NCBI RefSeq assembly: GCF_001704415.2
Contig: NC_030822.1
Coordinates: 49,035,345 to 49,099,344, forward strand
DNA length: 64,000 bases
Direction of reading: 5' to 3'
From: Capra hircus
Taxonomy: Eukaryota; Chordata; Mammalia; Artiodactyla; Bovidae
The notes below the pieces were generated by a model that did not search any database, was not told where the DNA came from, and worked only from the letters and a program-made list of their open reading frames with translations. Below are positions 42,880 through 53,492 of the stretch, piece by piece (position 1 is the stretch's first letter; each line of letters starts with the position of its first letter). A program made the translations under genes and the position numbers.

Positions 42880-43145
42880 AGAAATTTATTTTATCAAAGT
42901 ATAGTTGTATGCCAAAGTGATTCAGTTGCATACACATATATATATGCACACACACATATATATATATACTTTTTAATATTCTTTTCCATTTTGGCTTATC
43001 GCATGATATTAAATACAGTTCTCTGTGCCATACAGTAGGAACTTGTCGTTTACCTATTATAAATAGAATAGTTTGCATTTGCTAATTTTAAACTCCCACT
43101 CCATTCTTCCCCCACCACCCCTCCCCCTTGGCAACCACAGATAAG
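42880..43145 (-). mobile_element. L1 3' end, antisense, with AT/CA microsatellite
   Basis: AAAGTGATTCAGTTGCATAC, an ATAT/CACA run at about 42935-42968, TTCTCTGTGCCATACAGTAG and CCCTTGGCAACCACAGATAA. Confidence 0.85.
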
Positions 43146-43876
43146 TTTATTAGGAAAACAAAGCACTCTAAAGTCCATTGTTTACAGGACACCCCATCCT
43201 ATACTCAAAGAGAACTTTTGAATCTGTTTCTTTCCTTGGTAAAAACTTCATGACATGACACAATTTTCACTTTTTTGTCACGCTGTTCTTCCTGATTCTT
43301 CACCTGGCACTGGTTCATTTCACCTGGTTCTTGTCTTTCCTTGGGATTGGTTATAATTGCCATTATCTTTAATGGAGAATTGACTCTGTGTCGGGCATTG
43401 TGGTGAACTGCTTACAAATATTGTCTCTTTTAATTTTCCTAAACTCGTGAGGTAGGTATATTGTCACAGGTGAGGACACTGAGGCTCAGTGGGGATAAGC
43501 CACCTGTCTGAACACTGGAGAGCTGAGATGGAGCTGGAATCCGGAAATGTCTGCTCCACGGGCCCAGAGCATGTTTACTGTGCCTCACTGTCTCTCCAGG
43601 TGAAATTGGATCCATCTGCTCAGACCTGAGTTTGTTTTTCATCTGGACTGGACTGTTTTTTGCCTATTTTCCCTCCCAATTCCATTTCCCCTCTCATTTT
43701 TAGAGTTAAAGAAATCTACTTGCCTCCTAATGTGGATTAATTTCTTTCCCTCTGGATGTTCCAGTTACCCTGGCAACGTGGCCAAAGAAATAAAGGAAGT
43801 GAGAAAGTGCCTTCAGGTGAGGGGGAGTCCACAGGGACACAAGTCATGAGTTCCTTGGCAGAAATTCAGATTCCAG
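43146..43876 (+). repeat. Flank sequence with MIR
   Basis: Forward MIR at about 43365-43570 (GAGGTAGGTATATTGTCACA, CACTGAGGCTCAGTGGGGAT). The rest is unclassified. Confidence 0.55.
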
Positions 43877-44104
43877 GGACTTCCCTGGTGGTTCAGTAGC
43901 TAAGAATCAGTGCTCCCAATGCAGAGGGCCCGGGTTTGATCCCTGGTTGGGGCACTAGATTCCATATGCCACACAACTAACAGTTTGCATACAGAGATTA
44001 TTAAAGAGCCTGCACACTGCAAGGAAGATAAAAAATCCTGTGTGTTGCAACTGAGACTTGGCACAGCCAAATAAAGATATGTAAATAAATATTAAAGAAA
44101 AAAG
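43877..44104 (+). repeat. CHR-type SINE with 12-bp TSD
   Basis: GGACTTCCCTGGTGGTTCAG to TTGGCACAGCCAAATAAAGA. Perfect TTCAGATTCCAG at 43865-43876 and 44105-44116. Confidence 0.95.
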
Positions 44105-44116
44105 TTCAGATTCCAG

Positions 44117-44874
44117 ATATTGGTGGCCAAACGTCAGGGGAGGTGGACTGCATTTTGTCTGAAGAGGCAAAACCAAACTAAACCAAAGCAATGGTAAAGC
44201 CATATGTGATGGCAAGTGTTACGACCCAAAAGTGAAGTGAGACAATGAGACCTGAGGTCAGAAAGATTGGGGATGGAGTATACAGTGGGCCAGGGTGAGA
44301 GGCTCAGGAGAGAGACTGTCAACAAAGAAAGGGGAATAGAATGTCCAATTTCTAGGGCAGAGGTGGGGACTCAGAGTCAGACCTGATAATAATCTAAGGA
44401 CCCTGGGCAAATCTGACTAGAAATAGGGGAAGCAGTGCCTTTTTTTGGACCTGGTTTTAGTTATAGATTTTTTTCCCTCTAGAGCTTTTCTGAAATGCCT
44501 ACTCAAATAAGTAACATTTTCAACCACCTGATTCATTTGGCAGAAGCAGAACCCCAAGTGCCAGTGTGTAGATGCAACCCTGAGCCTTCTCTACTGCGAA
44601 GTGCAGCTGTTGAAACGTTTATCGTGGGCTTGCCACCTTGCGAACACTGGGAGGTAGCGAGCTTCTCTTTTTCTTGCTTTTTAAAATAGTGATGTCTTTG
44701 ACCTACATCTAGCATTCTGGGTGACACACATGTGCCAAATGTTTCAGATTTAAAGGAGAATTTGAGATGAGAGATACGGGCAAACAGCAGAGAGAGGGAG
44801 GAGGGATGGAGACAGAAAGAACAATTTCCTAATTCATAAAATTATCAAATAAGTACTATATATTTTATTGTGGT
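44117..44874. other. Unclassified flank sequence
   Basis: No feature recognised; open frames here have no domain. Confidence 0.4.
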
Positions 44875-45460
44875 AAAATACCACCGGAAACATATATAAT
44901 CTGAAATATACATAACAATAAAAACGCATGACATCTTGGACCATTTTAAAGTGTACAGTTCAGTGACATTAAAATAGTTAACTTTGTTGGGCAAACATCA
45001 GCACCACCTTCACTTCCAGAACGTTCTCATTTCCTCAGACGGAACCTCTGTATCTACTAACTTAAACAATAACTCCTGCTCTCTCTACCCCAGCCCCTGG
45101 TGACCACCGTTCTCCTTTCTGTCTGTGAACTTGACCTTTCCACTACTTCATATAAATGAAGTCATACAGTATTTGTCTTTTTGTGTCTGACTTATTCTAC
45201 TTGGCATAATGTCTTCAAGGCTCATCCATGTTATAATGTGTGGCTACCCACTCCAGTATTCTTGCCAGAGAATTCCATGGACAGAAGAGTCTGGTGGGCT
45301 ACAGGTCCACGGGATCATAAAGAGCTGGGTGCGACTGAGCGACTCAACTGAACTGAGTGACTAACACTTTCACTTCCCTTTTCAAGGCTGACTAGTATTC
45401 CACTGTATGTACGTACCACTTTTTCTCTGCACCTCCATCCACAGAAACACATTTTTTTCT
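44875..45460 (-). mobile_element. Old L1 3' region, antisense, with Bov-A
   Basis: AAGTGTACAGTTCAGTGACA, CAGCCCCTGGTGACCACCGT, TAATGTCTTCAAGGCTCATC, then after the SINE GTATTCCACTGTATGTACGT. Confidence 0.85.
45241..45380 (+). repeat. Bov-A SINE, 5'-truncated
   Basis: GGCTACCCACTCCAGTATTC to CGACTCAACTGAACTGAGTG and a TAACACTTTCACTT tail. Confidence 0.9.
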
Positions 45461-46490
45461 GAGGCAGAAAAATAGTGAGGTAGGAGATTGATGTGTTCTA
45501 GGTTAGACATTTACAACTGGCCTCTATGGGCTTCAGGCTGGATACTTACAACTAGCTTCTCGTTTGTATTTCCTGAGACAGGAGATAGATGGGCTCCAGT
45601 TAAGGCATGTACAATCATTTACCTTCTATTTGCCCTCCAAAATGGAAATAACAACAGGCTAAATAGCCAGTCTTTTGTGTCTTGTGAATACCCTAAGATA
45701 ATAGTCATGGCAAGGACAAAGAGGGGAAAAACCCTGTTAGGATAAAAGGGATTGCTACTCTCCTTTTGGGGGGATAAGGGAGATACTACACATGTGCAGA
45801 AAGGCTCCTTCGGGTCAAAAGACAGGAGATAATTCCAGGACATAGGCCTGGAAGACATAAGCCTTCCCACAGCCTTTACTTCGAGCTCCATCTTGGCTGA
45901 GGGGTCCGTGTGCAGATCAGGGGAAGGTCCTGAGACAAAATAATCGGGGGGTTGGAGGACAAAGCAAGAGATTAGGCTGTAGGAAGACAAAGACCCAGAA
46001 AACTGCCCCCTTATAAAGGATTTAAGCTTCCCAAAGTCTTGACTCTCTCTGAGTTCGCCTGTGAGCATTTTCGCATGTACTTTTCTTTTCCATAAACTTA
46101 AAAAAATTTTTTACATTTATTTGTTTCATTCGTTGCTGTGCTGGATCTTCCCTGTTGCACCGGTTTTCTCTAGTTGTGGGCATCTCACTGCGGTGTCTTC
46201 TCTTGTTGCGGAGCACAGGGTCAGCAGTTGTGGGGCGTGGCCTTAGTTGCTCCAAGGCACGTGGGATCTGCCCGGACCAGGGATTGAATTCGTGTCTCCT
46301 GTACTGGCAGGTGGATTCTTTATCACTGAGCCACCAGGGAAGCCCTCAATAAGCTTTTTACTTTACTCTTTACCTTCTGCCTCCCCCATTGAATTCGCTC
46401 TTGACTAGGCAGGTAAGGATAAGGGACTTGGGCCCTAACTTCTGGCCCCTGTGGTCCAGGGGTTAGGACACCCAGTCTGATAAACTAAAA
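45461..46490 (+). mobile_element. Endogenous-retrovirus-type LTR split by CHR SINE
   Basis: A long LTR-like unit follows the truncated L1. It has a TATA-like TTATAAAGGATTTAAGC at about 46011, a downstream CTCTCTGAGTTCGCCTGTGA R-like region, and an AATAA polyadenylation region now duplicated around the SINE (CATAAACTT at 46092; CAATAAGCTTTT at 46346), then CTCTTTACCTTCTGCCTCCC as U5. This order matches ruminant ERV LTRs. No gag, pol or env coding sequence is evident. Ends are uncertain. Confidence 0.6.
46102..46345 (-). repeat. CHR-type SINE inside the LTR
   Basis: TTTGTTTCATTCGTTGCTGT, CTCTTGTTGCGGAGCACAGG, GACCAGGGATTGAATTCGTG, GAGCCACCAGGGAAGCCC. It sits on the LTR polyadenylation signal. 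Confidence 0.92.
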
Positions 46491-47164
46491 CCTTACTTCT
46501 AGCTAATGCTTGCTGCTGCTTGCTGCAAGCTGCTATATACTGCTGTGCGCATCCGAAATCAAGCCTACCTTTGTGCTATTATTCTGTCAACTGAAAAAAA
46601 ATGACAACCTAAAAGTTGAGAATTATGTTTTATCGGTGAACATTCGGAGGATGTACGCCCAGAAGACACCCTCTCAGATAGCTGAGGGGCTGCTCCAAAG
46701 AGGTAAAGGAGGAGCCAGGATGAATGGGAGTTTTTGCAACAAAAACTGGTAGTCAAAATATCAAAAGATTAAACAAAAAACAAACATCTCAAGTTAGTGA
46801 GTTTAGTGCTTTTCTATTAATATGTATGGCAAGATGCAAGAGTGTGGGCTTAATGAAGCTGCTCCTTTGATATGGACCTCAACTATGTAGGGCCAGTATC
46901 CAGTTCTTTACCAACGTGAATCCCCTCCAGGTGCACAGCTGAGGGTGACTGCAGTGGCTGACTGGCTTGGCTTGATGGTAGGCAGCTTCTTTGTCTCCAT
47001 CCTGAGTACCCTCAGGGCTCACCAACCCAGTGGCTGCAGTGGCTGATGGCTTGGTGGCCACAACATCTTCTGTTTGCTGATGTGGCAGGTGCCATTCTTT
47101 GTCCACAGCAGTGAATGTGACTGCCATGGTGCTGGGGCACGCGGCAAGGGGGATGTTTGGTTAT
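46491..47164. mobile_element. Unassigned LTR/ERV-like dispersed repeat
   Basis: AAAGTTGAGAATTATGTTTT, CTCTCAGATAGCTGAGGGGC and TTGCAACAAAAACTGGTAGT have the look of a ruminant dispersed retroviral repeat I have seen but cannot name; a related AAGTTGAGAATTGTATTTTA occurs at 58350. An 82-codon minus-strand frame (46879-47127) lies in it without a recognised domain. Confidence 0.4.
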
Positions 47165-47615
47165 CCGTGGGTATGTAATAAACCGCTCCCAAAACTCAGG
47201 GGGTAGAAACAACTCTTTATTCCCTTCTGATTATGCAGTTTGCACATGGTAGGGTTGGCATGTCTCTGCTCCTGTGGTACTGGCTGGAAGGCCCAGAGAG
47301 GCTTCACTCATATGTCTGGTGCCTTGGCTGGTGAGGCTGAAATGGCAGGGGCTTGCCTGGGTCTCTCTTGCTTTCATCCCCCACAGCTCTACTCTCTCCA
47401 TATGGTCTCTATCTCTAGCAGGGTAATTGCACTTCTTTACATGGTGGTAGGCTTCCAAGAGGAGGAAGCCACCAGTCTTGAAGGCCTAGGACTAGGATTG
47501 GCACGGTGTCACTTCTGCTCCCTTTACTGAGACCAGTCCAGATTCAATGGAATAGGAATTAGGCCCCACCTCATGAAGGGCTGGTAGGAAATGTTGGTGG
47601 CCTACAACAGGGGAA
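47165..47615 (-). mobile_element. Probable MLT1-like LTR, antisense
   Basis: TAAACCGCTCCCAAAACTCA, TCTCCATATGGTCTCTATCT, TACATGGTGGTAGGCTTCCA, GGATTGGCACGGTGTCACTT: the arrangement of an old mammalian LTR in reverse. Subfamily uncertain. Confidence 0.55.
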
Positions 47616-47719
47616 GAAAATGTGAATAAGATCTGTTTTTTTCCCTAAAGGAGTTCATGGTCTCACCTTCCTGTGGATAAGATAACATGAAACCATTAGG
47701 TGTCATTTCCAGGGGCTCT

Positions 47720-48312
47720 GGAGAGCTCCAGTACTACAGTTCTTTATGTCTCAGCACAGAGAAGAATTCAGTGAGAGCAAGGTGATAGATAAGAAGTGAT
47801 TTATTAGAATCGGATGATTGTGAGGCTTACAAGCAGAGGGGTGAGAAATGCTACATCTTGAGAACTTAGTGGGCTACAGTTTTATAATCAAAGGGAAAGT
47901 CGAGAGGGGGAGAAGACTATCTTTCTTAAGTAGACATCATGTTTTCATCATCAGCCTTTTCTCCAGGTTGAGCAGGGGAGTTTTCTTGTCCCTACATGGT
48001 CAAGCTGGGCCCACAAGTCATTGTTTTTTATGTGTGCAGAGCATGTCCTAGGAATCATTAACTTACTGAGCTCACTGGGCAGGTTGTGGTCTCAGGTCTC
48101 CATTGTTTTATTGTTTAGGGGTAGGTTCCATGCTTCTGGTGTATGGTTTTGTTGCTAAGCAAGCCTGCTTGGTTTTGTGGTTAAGCATCCTGCTTTCTTG
48201 AGTAATCATTAACTTACAGGGGTTGCCCATATTTTTTCTACTTATAACCCCCTAGTGGGATGAACTATCTACTCACCTACTTTGTCTCTTCACTCTGTCC
48301 CTATCAAACAGA
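47720..48312 (-). mobile_element. Ruminant ERV LTR-like element, antisense
   Basis: TTCTTTATGTCTCAGCACAG, GAAGAATTCAGTGAGAGCAA and AGAAGTGATTTATTAGAATC share their opening layout with 51172-51665, so the two are related LTRs. The TTTATTAG word may be the reversed polyadenylation signal. No coding region. Confidence 0.6.
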
Positions 48313-48397
48313 CACTTTGAACAGAGTATAAAAAGTCCTCGAGCTCTGTGTCAGCTCCCTTGGGAAACAACACGCAGGACTTGATCCCTGTGAAGCT

Positions 48398-48506
48398 GGG
48401 GGTCTTAGCTGCAGCATGTGGAATCTAGTTGCCTGACCAGGGATTGAACCCAGGCCACCTGCACTGGGAGCAGAATCTTAGCCACTGGATCAGCAGGGAA
48501 GTCCCC
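48398..48506 (-). repeat. CHR-type SINE
   Basis: GGGGTCTTAGCTGCAGCATG to TGGATCAGCAGGGAAGTCCC. Confidence 0.9.
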
Positions 48507-48711
48507 ACCTAGGAATTTTAAAAGTGGCATAAACTTCTGTCAGCTAATATTGCTTCTTTGGGTACCAGAATCTTTCCTTTGGAATGTTGTGCCTACCTTG
48601 TGGAATGTTTGAAGCAGTAAAGGAACAGAGAGCTAGGATTCATTGTGTTTGACAAACAAGTTATATGAACTGTGCTCTTTCAGTTTGTTCTTAATGCTTG
48701 TTGAATAATTT

Positions 48712-48915
48712 TTCTTTTCTTTTGGCCACACTGGGTCTTCATTGCCTCAGTGGCCTTTCTCTAGCTGTGGAGCATGGACTCTAGAGCTCACTAGTTGCAG
48801 TGCACAGGTTCAGATGCCCTTAGGCATGTGGGATCTCTGTTCCCTGAACAGGGATCGAACCTGTGTCCCTTGCATTGGAAGGTGGATTCTTAACCATTGG
48901 ACTACTGGTAAGTCC
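48712..48915 (-). repeat. CHR-type SINE with long TSD
   Basis: CTTTTGGCCACACTGGGTCT to CATTGGACTACTGGTAAGTC. CTTGTTGAATAATTT (48698-48712) and CTTGTTAAATAATTT (48916-48930) flank it. Confidence 0.92.
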
Positions 48916-48972
48916 CTTGTTAAATAATTTCTTGTATGTATTTCGTTTGAGGTTTATTTTCATTTTAATCAA

Positions 48973-49190
48973 GGTCCCAGGTGGCTCAGTGGTAAAGAAT
49001 CCATCCACCAATACACGAGAAAGAGGAGACCTGGGTTCTTCTTCCCTGGGTGGGGGAGATCCCCTGAAAAAGGAAATGGCAACCCACTCCAGTATTCTTG
49101 CCTGGGAAACCCCATGGACAGAGGAGGCTGGTGGGCTACAGTCAGTCAACGGGTCACAAAGAGTTGGACATGACTAAGCATGCACACACA
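48973..49190 (+). repeat. Bov-tA SINE
   Basis: GGTCCCAGGTGGCTCAGTGG to GTTGGACATGACTAAGCATG with a CACACACACA tail. Confidence 0.92.
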
Positions 49191-49244
49191 CATCTAGATT
49201 GGAGGGGAGCAGCTAGTTTATGCCACTTTAAAAATCCCTAGTTG

Positions 49245-49392
49245 GGGACTTCCCTGCTGGTCCAGTGGCTAAGCCTCTGCTCCCAACGCATATGGCCTGG
49301 ATTCAATCCCTGGTCAGGCAACTAGATTCCACATGCTGCAGGTAAGACCCAGCACAGCCAAAATTATAAAAAAAAATTTTTTTTAAATAAGA
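49245..49392 (+). repeat. CHR-type SINE
   Basis: GGGGACTTCCCTGCTGGTCC to CCAGCACAGCCAAAATTATA, with an A/T-rich tail. Confidence 0.92.
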
Positions 49393-49561
49393 TAAAAGTC
49401 CTGAGTGGCTTTTACAGCAGGCAGTCTCTCCTTTCTCATCTCTGGCCACGATCTCCAGCTACGTTCTCTCCTCTGCTGTTGGTGATGTTTTGTCTCCTAA
49501 AGTCAGGTTCACCTGTGCACAAAAGTGCCCCCTTGTGGTTTTCCTTGGGCTATGCATTCCT

Positions 49562-49853
49562 TGTAGTTCAGTCACTAAGTCCTGTCTGACTCTGGGACTC
49601 CACCGACTGCCGCCCACCAGGATTTCCTGTCCTTCACTATCTCCCAGAGCTTGCTTAAACTCATGTCCATTGAGTTGGTGATGCTATCCAACCATCTCAG
49701 CCTCTGTCGGCCCCTTCTCCTCTGGCCCTCAACCTTTGCCAGCATCGGGGTCTTTTCCAACGAGCTGGTTCTTTGCATCAGGTGGCCAAAGTATTAGGGA
49801 GCTTCAGCTTCAGTCCTTCCAGTGAATATTCAGGGTTGATTTCCTTTAGAAAT
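49562..49853 (-). repeat. BovB LINE 3'-end fragment
   Basis: GTAGTTCAGTCACTAAGTCC, TTGAGTTGGTGATGCTATCC, GCATCAGGTGGCCAAAGTAT, CCAGTGAATATTCAGGGTTG. Confidence 0.9.
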
Positions 49854-50605
49854 GCCTAGGAGCTGGCTTATGGGTCCCTGGAGGAGCCTGCACAAGATGC
49901 CACCAGGCTGTGGGAGGCACACATCAAAAAGAACAGTCTGTTTGCCAAGGGAATGTGTGTGTGCAGAAGTGTATAGCTCAGCATAACTGCTGCACTGAGA
50001 GAGAAATCACAGCATCTGCCAGCCGGAGAAGTCTGCTCACACTCTTTCCCGTGTCCCTCTCCCTCCCAAGAACAGCTGCTATGCTTATTCCAGTCACATT
50101 TGAACGCTTATTTTGCAAAAGAAGAGCATAGGCCTGAAACAGCCATCTGATCTAAGAGCCAACTTATACTTGAGCAAAAGATGAAAATTTCTGGTGTGAT
50201 CAGCCTCAGGGAGTTGAAAGCTGAGGGATGACATTTTAATGATGTTTACATTTTCAACGAGTTTTTGTCTGAGGAAGCCTGCTTTTAACTGAGGAAATCT
50301 CCTATATGCATCAATGCAGATAAGTTAATGTTCAATAGTAGTGAAAACCATTTAATGAAACCCATAGCAGATTTTGAGATTGCATTTCTGTTATATTCAA
50401 AGGACTGTGCTGAATAATGTAGGTATGTGAGAGATGCCCTACTGAAGCCTGATTTTGTTGTTGTTTTTCCCCTATTGAGTTTAGAAATTAAAATATCGGA
50501 TTTTATTTGGGTTTCTTAAGGATCCTTGTGTTGTGATCTGTTACTGTGCTAAGGATTAGAACCAGCTGATGTGTATGGGACTTTATTTATTAAAAATGTA
50601 TTTAC
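49854..50605. other. Unclassified flank sequence
   Basis: No repeat or gene recognised. Confidence 0.4.
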
Positions 50606-50830
50606 TTATTTGCTTGTTTGTTGTCAAGCATGTTTTTCATTGTGGTAAGAATATTTAACATGCCATCTACCCTCTTAACTTATTAGTAAGTGTGCTACAG
50701 TATGGCTAACTATAGGTACAAGGTTGCACAGCAGGTCTCTAGAACTTGTTCATCTTGCATAACTGAAGCTTTTTACCTACTTGCCAACTAAAGGATGTGT
50801 CTTACCACCTGATTCTACGAGAATTAAGTT
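50606..50830 (-). mobile_element. Old L1 3' region, antisense
   Basis: ATTGTGGTAAGAATATTTAA, ATCTACCCTCTTAACTTATT, CAGCAGGTCTCTAGAACTTG, ATCTTGCATAACTGAAGCTT. Confidence 0.75.
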
Positions 50831-51078
50831 ATTAGGTACTGCTGTTACTGACCTTCAGCACACTCTGAAAGGGACTCCAGGTGGAATGAGGCATTCTGTG
50901 CTCTGAGAGAACTGGCAGAACAGGGCTTCAGACAGTCAGATATTTCCAGGAGAGATTCTTTAGGAACCAGGATTCTTGCATCTTCCTCAACTTAGAAAAG
51001 CACTGAAACTGAAACTGCACAACTCAGATTGGGACTTGAGTCCACTGTCTTTTAAATAGAATCACTCACTTGGTGTCA

Positions 51079-51162
51079 TGGACAGAGGAGCCTGGTGGGC
51101 TACAGACCACTGGATCACAAACAGCCAGACACAACTGAAGTGGAGCGTGCATGCATACACAG
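51079..51162 (+). repeat. 5'-truncated Bov-A with 9-bp TSD
   Basis: TGGACAGAGGAGCCTGGTGG to AACTGAAGTGGAGCGTGCAT. TTGGTGTCA at 51070-51078 and 51163-51171 bounds an 84-bp insert, so truncation happened at insertion. Confidence 0.9.
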
Positions 51163-51171
51163 TTGGTGTCA

Positions 51172-51665
51172 AGACTTAATGAAATTCAGGTTCTTTTCTT
51201 TATGTCTCGGCGCAGAAAGAATTTAGTAAGAGACAAAGAGGTAAGAAGTAGGTCTTTTAGGGAGATGCACATTCTATAGACAGAATGTGGTCTGTTTCAT
51301 AAGTCAAGAGTGGCCCTGGAATACGGGGTGGTTGGTTTTAAGGGTTGGGTAATTTCATAGGCTAAGAAGCAAGGGGACTTTTTTCAATCATTTTGGAGAA
51401 GAGGTGGGATTTCCAGGATTTGGGCCACTGTCCACTTTTTGCCTTTTATGGTCAGCCTCAGGACTGTCATGATGCCTGTGGGTGTGTCATTCAGCATATG
51501 CTAATATAACACCAGGAGTACATTATGAGGCTCGAAGTCTACTGGGAGTCACATCTCCTGCCATCTTGGGCCTAATAGGTTCTAACCAATTTTTTTTTGT
51601 TGTATCCACAACAGCTCTGTCATTCTTTTAAAGGTTGTGCCCTGTCCCCTTCCTTCCTGTTTCAA
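51172..51665 (-). mobile_element. Ruminant ERV LTR-like element, antisense
   Basis: TTCTTTATGTCTCGGCGCAG, GGGTGGTTGGTTTTAAGGGT, TAATTTCATAGGCTAAGAAG, CTCCTGCCATCTTGGGCCTA, GTTGTGCCCTGTCCCC-like end. Layout of a common bovid ERV LTR in reverse, related at its left part to 47720-48312. No coding sequence. Confidence 0.65.
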
Positions 51666-52760
51666 AACCATTAACTGAACTGTCTGTTTCTTGTGACTAG
51701 CAGCAAGGCTCTACACAGGTGTGCTTGATTGCATTCTCTCTCCCTCTCTTTTTCTGAAGCAATAAAAGCACAAAATGAAAGACATAGGTGAGTCTTCCCT
51801 CTCAGATTCCTAATCCACGACTTCTTAGAATCAACCACGAACATTGTTTTCTCCTTCAAGATTATCCCCACTTAAAAAAAAAAAAAAAAACATAATTGGT
51901 AGAACAGTCTTTTTCTGTATTTGGTTTCTTAATGTGACATTTTCAAAATCTTTCCATGGACATACTAGTTCAGTTCAGTTGCTCAGTTGTGTCCGACTCT
52001 TTGCAACCCCATCAATCACAGCACCCCAGGCCTCCCTGTCCATCACCAACTCCTGGAGTTCACTCAAACTCATGTCCATTGAGTCGGTGATGCCATCCAG
52101 CCATCTCATCCCCTGTTGTCCCCTTCTCCTCCTGCCCCCAATCCCTCCCAGCATCAGGGTCTTTTCCAATGAATCAGCTCTTTGCATGAGGTGGCCAAAG
52201 TATTGGAGTTTTAGCTTCAGCATCAGTCCTTCCAATAAAAACCTAGGCAGACATACTGGAGCACCACCTTATTCTATTAAAGAGCTACATTTTATTATAT
52301 TGCTTTATCACAGGGTATATAACTGTTTCCAGTCTCATTACTAAAGATGCTACAATTAATATTCTTATACTTGCATGGCTGAGCACATATATATCTGAAG
52401 GATCAACCCTAGAACTGAAATTGCTGCATAAAGAGAAGATATCTTTTCACTGTTGATGATGTTTCAAATTTAGCAAGATTTAGCAAGATTTGTATCAAAT
52501 TATCCTCTCAAAAATGAAGTATAGAAATACTCATACATTGCATTATCCATTTTTTTTTAATCTTTGGCAACATAAATTTAAAATGATATCTAATAGTTTT
52601 AATTTGCATCTATTTATTTGGAAGGTAATAATAATAAAAGCAAAAAGTAATTAAGTAAGCATTTAAAAAATACTTTGTATATATTTGAACAACTTTTTAA
52701 ATACTTAAAAGACATCTGTAATTATTCTATAATTTCATTCTTGTCCTTGTCCATTTTCTA
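51666..52760 (-). mobile_element. A-tract and old L1, antisense, split by BovB
   Basis: An A-run of about 18 at 51873-51890, then L1M antisense words on both sides of the BovB (TTTCAAAATCTTTCCATGGA; CATTACTAAAGATGCTACAA; CCCTAGAACTGAAATTGCTG). Confidence 0.6.
51969..52249 (-). repeat. BovB LINE 3'-end fragment with TSD
   Basis: TTCAGTTCAGTTGCTCAGTT to CATCAGTCCTTCCAATAAAA. GACATACTAG (51959-51968) and GACATACTGG (52250-52259) flank it. Confidence 0.93.
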
Positions 52761-52768
52761 TTAAGGAG

Positions 52769-52970
52769 ATTCAGTTCAGTTCAGTTAAGTTCAGTCGCTC
52801 AGTTGTGTCCGACTCCTTGTGACCCTATGAATTGCAGCACACCAGGCCTCCCTGTCCGTTCCTCTTTCAGTATCCTATCATTTTGCCTTTTCATACTGTT
52901 CATGGGGTTCTCAAGGCAAGAATACTGAAGTGGTTTGCCATTCCCTTCTCCAGTGGACCACATTCTGTCA
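52769..52970 (-). repeat. BovB fragment with internal deletion
   Basis: The TCAGTTCAGTTCAGTTAAGT 3' tail to CACCAGGCCTCCCTGTCC joins directly to TTGCCTTTTCATACTGTTCA and AGTGGTTTGCCATTCCCTTC, a far-upstream BovB segment. The middle is missing. Confidence 0.7.
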
Positions 52971-53143
52971 GATTAGATTTTGCATATAATGTGAATTGAA
53001 AATATTTCCCCTAAGCTGTAATCTGTTTTTCAACTTATGGCCCCTTTAAAATGCAAATTAAAAAGTAAAATTTGTGACTTTAAAAAGTTAAGGACTTCTG
53101 CTTTCAGGTTCTGCATGTAGGAGCTTAGAAGTTGCCACTTCAT

Positions 53144-53357
53144 GCTAAGGGGAAGGTTCATAGCAATACAAGCCTACCTCAAGAAACAGGAGAGAAATCA
53201 AATGAATAACCTAACTCTACACCTAAAGCAACTAGAAAAAGAAGAAATGAAGCACCCCAGGGTTAGTAGAAGGAAAGAAATCATAAAAATTAGGGCAGAA
53301 ATAAATGCAAAAGAAACAAAGGAGACCATAGCCAAAATCAACAAAGCTAAAAGCTAG
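53144..53357 (+). pseudogene. L1 ORF2 fragment upstream of RT
   Basis: Encodes a KQLEKEEMKHPRVSRRKEII-like stretch, the linker before the reverse transcriptase in L1 ORF2. A TAG at 53356 interrupts it before the conserved FFEKINKI segment, which continues in the same frame to 53492. Confidence 0.85.
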
Positions 53358-53492
53358 TTCTTTGAGAAGATAAATAAAATAGGCAAACCATTATCCAGAC
53401 TCATCAAGAAACCAAGGGAGAAGAATCAAATCAACAAAATTAGAAATGAAAATAGAGAAATTATAACAGACAACACAGAAATACAAAGGATC

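Noticed and set aside
46443..46475. tRNA-Glu-like opening (CTGTGGTCCAGGGGTTAGGA)
   Set aside because: No acceptor-stem partner or anticodon arm follows; it is part of the LTR unit or chance.
46879..47127. 82-codon minus-strand frame in the LTR block
   Set aside because: No domain recognised and it lies in a probable ERV-derived dispersed repeat.
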